NCBI GenBank assembly: GCA_964017045.1
Contig: OZ024796.1
Span: 1,112,501-1,176,500, forward strand
DNA: 64,000 bases
Source of the DNA: Omphiscola glabra
Taxonomy: Eukaryota; Mollusca; Gastropoda; Lymnaeidae
Reading direction: 5' to 3'
The notes beneath the pieces are model-generated. The model worked only from the letters and a program-made list of their open reading frames with translations. It was not told the origin of the DNA and searched no databases. Below are positions 59,001-64,000 of this stretch, piece after piece. Made by a program: the position numbers and the translations under genes. Numbering within the stretch: position 1 is the stretch's first letter; every line of letters starts with the position of its first letter.

Positions 59001-60986
59001 TCCAGTTGGTTTGTATAGTTTCAATATCAAAATACCCCAACCTCGTTTTTAATGGCTTTTAATATTTTTAAATTCTAATAACTTTTTTTCTTAAAAATTT
59101 GTTATGTTATCTTATCTTATCTTATGTTATGTTATGTTATGTTATGTAATGGCATATTATGTTATGTTTCGTTTTTAATGTTATATTATATTATGTTATG
59201 TTAGTTCATCCATCAAAGTCGTCTGACATTCCGAGTTGGCAAGAGTTTGTCTGACATTCTCAGTGGGCAAGGATTTTTCTGACATTCTCAGTGGGCAAGG
59301 ATTTTTCTGACATTCTCAGTGGGCAAGGATTTTTCTGACATTCTCAGTGGGCAAGGATTTTTCTGACATTCTCAGTGGGCAAGGATTTTTCTGACATTCT
59401 CAGTGGGCAAGGATTTTTCTGACATTCTCAGTGGGAAAGGATTTTTCTGACATTCTCAGTGGGCAATGATTTTTCTGACATTCTCAGTGGGCAAGGATTT
59501 TTCTGACATTCTCAGTGGGCAAGGATTTTTCTGACATTCTCAGTGGGCAAGGATTTTTCTGACATTCTTAGGGGGCCAACGTTTGTCTTACATTCTAAGT
59601 CGGCAATGGTTTATCTGATATTCTCAGTGGGAAAGCGCTTGCCTGACTTTCTGTGTAGGAAAGCGTCTGTCTGATATTCTGAGCAGTTAGGCGTTTGTCT
59701 GACATTCTCAGTTGGCAAGAGTTCGTCTGACATTCTCAGAGTGCAAGAGTTCGTCTGACATTCTCAGTGGGCAAGAGTTCGTCTGACATTCTCAGAGTGC
59801 AAGAGTTTGTCTGACATTCTCAGTGGGCAAGAGTTCGTCTGACATTCTCAGTGGGCAAGAGTTCGTCTGACATTCTCATACATACATACATACATAAATA
59901 CATACATACATACATACATACATACATACATACATACATACATACATACATACATCATACATTCATACATACATACATACATACATCACTTTTAAATTAT
60001 ATTATCTTTTTTTTTACCAGGTTTTCGCCATCTCTTTACCTCATCTCGGCAGACCAAAAAAATGTAACTTCACGTCACAGACAAGCATTTATGATCTTTC
60101 CGTTTATAAAAGGTACTACGGAATAGTAGTAGGATCGGACTACAACAATGAACCAAAGGTACCTTTCAATAAATCAATGGAAAATCTATTATACAATTTC
60201 AATCAATGTGGCACGCCTGCTGTCGACGTTAGCAAGGCCATAATGAAAGGTCACGACGCCCAAGAGAAAGCCTGGCCATGGCAAGTACTTATGTTTTTAC
60301 ATGGACCCGACAACGAGACAAAAATATGTGGTGGTTCCCTAATTTCAGAGTCTTGGGTACTGACTGCCGCCCACTGTGTCATTGATGTAACGTTGGTGTT
60401 ATTTCTCGGAGTAACGCATGCCTCCGCTTTGGAGGATATGCATCGAGAGGATTCTGGATTACAATTTCGTAGTCCTGAAAAGATCATAGTGCACAAAGAT
60501 TACATATCCTACAATAAGTATGACATCGCTCTAGTTAAGCTGGACAAACATGTGATATTTGATGATTATGTCCAGCCTATTTGTCTTCCCAAACCAGAAC
60601 AAACATTTGAGAACGGTGAGGATCAAAATTGTTATGCGACTGGTTGGGGAGCATCCAACATGGCTCATGATGCAGGAAAAACTATTCTTCAGCAAGCCAA
60701 AGTGAACATCATGCCTCAGAGCATGTGCATTTTCAGTTATATGTTACTAGGTGTACGATTCGATGGTAGTATTTTGTGTTTGGACTTGAATGACGACGAA
60801 AGTGGAACCTGCTTTGGGGATTCTGGCGGTCCTCTGGCATGTAAGATTGATGGAAGATTTGTTCTTGCAGGTGTAACTCATGTAGTTCCCTCACATTCTA
60901 ATTGCTCTCATATTTATTTTCCTCCTGCAGACGTCAGAGTAACGGAACATTTGGAGTGGATCGCAATCAATATTCAGAAGGGTTGA
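56009..60986 (+). CDS. Secreted chymotrypsin-fold serine protease, paralogue 2
   Basis: S1-family zymogen, tandem duplicate of the gene at 46181-51600. Exons 56009-56035, 58994-59008 (15 nt) and 60021-60986 join in phase 0 to 335 residues. The signal-like start has the core LLLQLVFAIS. The pro-region is longer than in paralogue 1 and contains NQCGTPAV; the mature start would be Ile88 (SKA/IMKGHDA), so the usual IVGG is IMKG. The triad is His132, Asp182 and Ser282 (TCFGDSGGP). The 189 position is Gly and the SWG position is THV, pointing away from trypsin-like specificity. All S1 disulfide cysteines seen in paralogue 1 are kept. The ATG at 60177 is internal: the frame is open upstream to the acceptor at 60020 with sequence similar to paralogue 1 (FAIS, LGRP, YYG). 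The substrate is unknown; digestive or haemolymph roles are both possible. Confidence 0.86.
56442..56668. mobile_element. MITE with inverted ends, copy 2
   Basis: GCTATTCGGACCCG at the left is mirrored by GGGTCCGAATAGC at the right. The interior GTCATTTGTGGTAGTTTATTT matches the element at 3744-4063. TTTGCATA occurs on both sides (about 56430 and 56670), a possible 8-bp duplication. The equivalent intron position in protease 1 (about 46620-46640) lacks it. Confidence 0.65.
56925..58345. repeat. Old, diverged tandem array of about 38-45 bp units
   Basis: GTAATGACGTAACGTATAGT and ACTTATGGGAACATACTT recur with heavy divergence over about 1.4 kb. Most units keep a TGACGTAA-type string. It occupies nearly half of protease 2 intron 1; there is no equivalent in protease 1. 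Confidence 0.85.
58512..58640. repeat. Dispersed GTCAC/G-run repeat, copy 4
   Basis: TTACGTCACGC, G-runs, TTTGTGACAGG and GTGACGTCAC occur in opposite orientation to the copy at 2379. Confidence 0.4.
58736..58925 (+). mobile_element. Possible LINE 3'-end remnant
   Basis: A short frame gives RTPSAQSWKSLP, resembling the C-terminal tail of many LINE RT proteins. A stop follows. The assignment rests on one short match. Protease 2 intron 1, just before the microexon. Confidence 0.3.
58994..59008 (+). other. 15-nt microexon of protease 2
   Basis: CTTCTACTCCAGTTG is flanked by TTACAG and GTTTGT and encodes LLLQL. It is conserved with 47687-47701 while most intron sequence around it is not. Confidence 0.6.
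59100..59205. repeat. TTATG/TTATC pentanucleotide microsatellite
   Basis: Imperfect runs of ATGTT and ATCTT pentamers in protease 2 intron 2. Confidence 0.85.
59216..59875. repeat. 29-bp tandem repeat, about 22 copies
   Basis: Units contain TCTGACATTCTCAGTGGGCA plus AGGATTTTT, changing to AGAGTTCG in the last third. It shares its length but not its sequence with the ASB intron array. Protease 2 intron 2. Confidence 0.95.
59876..59986. repeat. (CATA)n microsatellite
   Basis: An almost pure CATA run directly follows the 29-bp array. It lies about 35 bp from the acceptor of protease 2 exon 3. Confidence 0.98.
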
Positions 60987-61334
60987 TGTAATTACTGCTG
61001 ACATGACTGCTGAAATGACTGCTGACATGACTGCTGACATGATTGACTAGAAATACTAGAAAGCATTGTTACGTCACTTTACAAAAGAAATTTCAGTTAT
61101 ACTATTTAAAAGACGTTAACAAAAAATATAATCTGAGTGGCGTCCCTTATCATATTGATTTGAGCGATGCTGTTCGATCCTCCATTTGAATATTATCAAA
61201 ATAATCGTTATCCTCCCAATGCACTCTCTTAAAATAATTTGTTGAATATAATGTAAATATTTTCTGTTAAAATAAATGACGAAATATGGATTCATTAGAT
61301 TGAACTTTAGTTCTACATCATTTCAATGACTAAA
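60987..61334 (+). other. 3' flank/3'UTR of protease 2
   Basis: A short TGACATGACTGC repeat lies at about 61000-61040. AATAAA at about 61270 could be a poly(A) signal. Blocks are shared with 51601-51650. Confidence 0.45.
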
Positions 61335-61472
61335 ACACATCATCACATGGGGGTTACTGGTGTCACCACCACATGAGGGTCAGTGGTGGCACTATCAATA
61401 GGGGTGAATGGTGACACCATCACATGGAGGGTGAGTGGTGACACCATCACATGGGGGTGAATGGTGACACCA
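61335..61472. repeat. About 28-bp imperfect tandem repeat, 4-5 copies
   Basis: Units share CATCACATGGGGGTGA and TGGTGACACCA. Confidence 0.8.
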
Positions 61473-61659
61473 AAATGAAAGACACTAAATATTGCAAGGG
61501 TCGCCTAAGTAAATCACAATAAGTTTGTGGTGCATGAATGGTAGACGGACATGTGTCAAAATGAATGACCTTCTTGCGTCTTATCTATTAATAACGTAAT
61601 CATTATTATAAGAACAAAAAAATGCTAATGTAGCCCAAGAACTGCCTGTGGGTGATTTA

Positions 61660-61825
61660 ATCTTAGTGACACCATTATTTTTAGTGTTTGATTAAATCTT
61701 AACGTCACCATTATTTATATTGATCGATTCAATCTTAGTTACACCAATTTTTCTAGTGACACTATTATTTTTAGTGTTCGACTCATTCTCTGTGACACCA
61801 TTATTTCCAGTGTTTGATTTGAGTG
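61660..61825. repeat. Diverged relative of the 36-bp array after protease 1
   Basis: GATTTAATCTTAGTGACACC and ATTATTTTTAGTGTT align with the 36-bp unit at 52213-52392. It marks the 3' part of the duplicated protease block. Confidence 0.7.
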
Positions 61826-61836
61826 CCACAGTCTGA

Positions 61837-62160
61837 ATAAACATAATTTGGTTTTAAGATGCCAGTTCATTTAATTATTTTCAATTTTTTTATTACTATT
61901 TCTTTCTTACAACATTTAATACTACTTTGATCATCTTCATTTCCTTTAAGATTTAATTTTGTCCACAAATATTTTAAGAACTACTGTCTGATTGCAATAA
62001 ATTGCTTTTTTCATATCGTTTTTGGTTGACAGCAATTTTTTTGCTATCAATTTTGTTTAAGAGTATTTTAATTCGGAAATAAGTTCTTTCAAACTGTAAG
62101 CCCCTTAAAAAATGATTTTATATATTGATAAGCACCATTACGTCTCTTTTTTAATATTTG
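61837..62160. other. AT-rich flank
   Basis: CAGTCTGAATAAACATAAT and TTTTAAGATGC match the sequence after the 36-bp array of protease 1 (about 52425-52460). This is the last detectable homology of the duplicated block. Confidence 0.5.
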
Positions 62161-62164
62161 TATG

Positions 62165-62245
62165 TACAGCGCGGTGAGCCTAGCCCTAGGCTGGGGTACC
62201 GCGCTATATAAGACAACAAATAATAATAATAATAAAAATAAAGAT
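62165..62245 (+). repeat. SINE/LINE-like 3' tail, copy 2
   Basis: GCGGTGAGCCTAGCCC and GGGGTACCGCGCTATATAAG precede an (AAT)n tail; same family as 37600-37675. The body of the element is not recognised. Confidence 0.6.
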
Positions 62246-62935
62246 ATATAAATAATGATATAAAAAATGATATATTTTTATATGCCAATGTCTCATATTA
62301 TTAGTCGCATGTTTTTAACTTGTTTTTTTATTTAAATCTTGATAATTATTATAAATTTTTTAACGGTTCTTATTTTGTTTAGTTTAAAAGGTAAACAATC
62401 AGTATGAGAGTCGTTTTTTAGTTCACAATTTAATATTATAAATTAAAAATAAATATTATATTACATTATCATTAAGAGAAAAAGAATCAATAACTATTTA
62501 AATTAAAAATGTATTAATATTTCATTTTATCGAATGTTTTCATTTGGCAATAATTCATTACAATTTGATTTGAAGTCTGTAGAGCATTATGATACGATAA
62601 ATAAAAGGTTGTTAATAAGCTATACATAGATCATTTGTTTATTTAATAAGCTATAGGTAGAGCATTGTTTTATTTCTCTGAAAACTACATAGAATCCTTA
62701 TTTTGTGTGAGTGTATATGTAAATGTGGGTGTGTGTGGATTATCTGGATCTCTTACATATTATGGGATGTTATTGAATTTTGTGTTTTATATTCACAAAC
62801 CAATCTCTTACTTAAATACCATATTCACATGATATTGTGCAGGGGCGGTGCAAAACATTTTCCTCATCCCTCCTCTCAATTTCAAAATATTTCACTCGGA
62901 TTAGTTACCAGCTTTATTAAATGCATTCATTGTTA
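62246..62935. other. AT-rich region without recognised genes
   Basis: A fragment near 62843-62895 (CCTCTCAATTTCAAAATATT) resembles the interior of the hAT MITE at 2612-2947 in opposite orientation. Confidence 0.35.
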
Positions 62936-63336
62936 GGTGTCGCCTCTTTTTAAAGATAGATGTCGCCTCTGTTCATAGATAGGTGTCGCCCCTGTTCATA
63001 GATAGGTGTCGCCTCTGTTCATAGATAGGTGTCGCCTCTGTTCATAGATAGGTGTCACCTCTGTTCATAGATAGGTGTCGCCTCTGTTCATAGATAGGTG
63101 TCGCCTCTGTTCATAGATAGGTGTCGCCTCTGTTCATAGATAGGTGTCGCCTCTGTTCATAGATAGGTGTCGCCCCTGTTCATAGATATGTGTCGTCCCT
63201 GTTCATAGATAGGTGTCGCCTCTGTTCATAGATAGGTGTCGCCTCTGTTCATAGATAGGTGTCGCCTCTGTTCATAGATAGGTGCCGCCCCTGTTCATAG
63301 ATAGGTGTCGCCTCTATTTAAAGATAGGTGTCGCAT
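62936..63336. repeat. 23-bp tandem repeat, about 17 copies
   Basis: The unit is TCTGTTCATAGATAGGTGTC plus GCC, with a few C/T variants. Confidence 0.95.
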
Positions 63337-63622
63337 AATGGAACCTTGACACAACATGGCATGAATGTCAAAGTCAAATTCTCCAGTTAAAATTCTGCCC
63401 CATCCATCCTCGTCAATATTAACCGCAGTGGACTAACTTCTCTTTTCTTTCCCCTTTTGCCTGTATGCAATATGTAACCTGCTTATTTTATGCCGTCTCG
63501 GATACTACATTTCAGCTAAGTGCTATGTTTATTTCCGTTTTTACTGATGTTCGATCGCCGATGAAGGATGAAGGCTTCCTCGACACGTTCGTTTTGTTGT
63601 TGAGTTCCTTTTTTAGGTTTGC
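63337..63622 (+). mobile_element. Probable Penelope-like 3' remnant inserted in the 23-bp array
   Basis: This 286-bp non-repetitive block is bordered on both sides by array sequence (GTGTCGC). Near its end GATGAAGGCTTCCTCGACAC, followed by GTTCG, resembles the 3' region of the Penelope-like element at 55629-55660 (GATGAAGGC, then GCCGAAACGTT). No endonuclease block is legible, so the assignment is tentative. Confidence 0.4.
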
Positions 63623-63623
63623 G

Positions 63624-63702
63624 TGTCGCCTCCATTGATATATAGGTGTCGCATCTTTTGATATAGAGGTGTCGCCTCCATTGATATAGAGGTGTCGCCT
63701 AT
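63624..63702. repeat. Continuation of the GTGTCGCC array, 3-4 copies
   Basis: GTGTCGCCTCCATTGATATA units are variants of the 62936-63336 array beyond the insertion. Confidence 0.85.
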
Positions 63703-64000
63703 AATTAAATTGCAATATCTTTAATTTTCAAAGTTTATGACAGAGGATAGTCATTAAAATCTTTTTTTTAAATCTTAGTTTTTACACTTCTATGTACTTA
63801 TTTAAAATATGTATTCAATATTCCTCTGTTGGGACAGCTTTACATAGCTTATTAGCAAAAGACAAATTTAATCAGATCTAATCTCTGTATGTTCACTTGT
63901 TTATATATTTAATACAATTTTGTTTTAATTTTAGAAAACGATTTCAAAATTTTTGGGATTTTTTAAAAATGTATTTTTCTTCCAGCACCAACTAACACTT
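63703..64000. other. AT-rich end of window
   Basis: No gene or repeat is recognised. Confidence 0.4.

Noticed and set aside
59851..60126. 91-residue open frame overlapping the CATA repeat and the protease 2 exon
   Set aside because: Wrong frame: the frame conserved with protease 1 starts at the acceptor at 60020 and runs on into the protease domain.
60177..60179. Met at 60177 as the protease 2 start
   Set aside because: It would leave no signal peptide; upstream in-frame sequence and exons are conserved with paralogue 1.
1..64000. tRNA or other small RNA genes
   Set aside because: I looked for tRNA B-box-like GGTTCGA contexts with paired stems and found none convincing; a covariance-model search would be decisive.

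Overview
This is a eukaryotic, animal-type window: AT-rich, with intron-split genes, GT..AG introns, retroelement and DNA-transposon debris, and very many minisatellites. The gene content (NF-Y subunit C, an ankyrin/SOCS-box protein, a secreted chymotrypsin-fold protease pair, a Penelope-like element, hAT and LINE remnants) fits an invertebrate metazoan. I infer a mollusc, probably a gastropod, but nothing here proves the species.

Layout. (1) 1-1.2 kb: upstream region with an E-box palindrome, then a TATA-less ETS/NRF1/YY1-type promoter and a short 5'UTR exon ending at 1191. (2) 3.5-11.15 kb, + strand: NF-YC in ten coding exons that join without a break to 352 residues. Its introns carry several minisatellites and a LINE fragment, and its first intron holds seven CCAAT/ATTGG pentamers in 152 bp. 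(3) 14.56-35.58 kb, - strand: a four-exon ankyrin-repeat/SOCS-box gene of 540 residues. Its last intron (14926-31119) is almost wholly a 29-bp tandem array of about 546 visible units, interrupted by a 200-N gap. (4) 36-46 kb: no host gene recognised. It holds hAT MITEs with 8-bp target duplications, a decayed ZMYM-type hAT transposase, a LINE endonuclease fragment cut by a long-palindrome MITE with a 9-bp duplication, an inverted triplication and a GC-rich island. (5) 46.1-61.9 kb, + strand: two tandem paralogous secreted S1 serine proteases. Each has three coding exons, including a conserved 15-nt microexon in the signal peptide. A decayed Penelope-like element lies between them. Their introns hold unrelated tandem arrays. 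(6) 62-64 kb: AT-rich sequence, a SINE/LINE-like tail and a 23-bp array interrupted by a probable Penelope remnant.

How the genes relate. NF-YC is the histone-fold partner of NF-YB and, with NF-YA, binds CCAAT boxes, so the CCAAT cluster beside its own start suggests self-regulation. The ankyrin/SOCS-box protein would be a substrate receptor of an Elongin-BC/Cullin-5 ubiquitin ligase. The proteases are secreted zymogens. I see no operon-like link between the three loci.

The most unusual structure is the 29-bp megasatellite intron. In all units I read, the transcribed strand contains no AG dinucleotide, so about 16 kb of repeat adds no competing 3' splice site, while each unit offers a possible branch-point match. 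All exon joins are my own reading of phase and splice sites; no transcript data were available.
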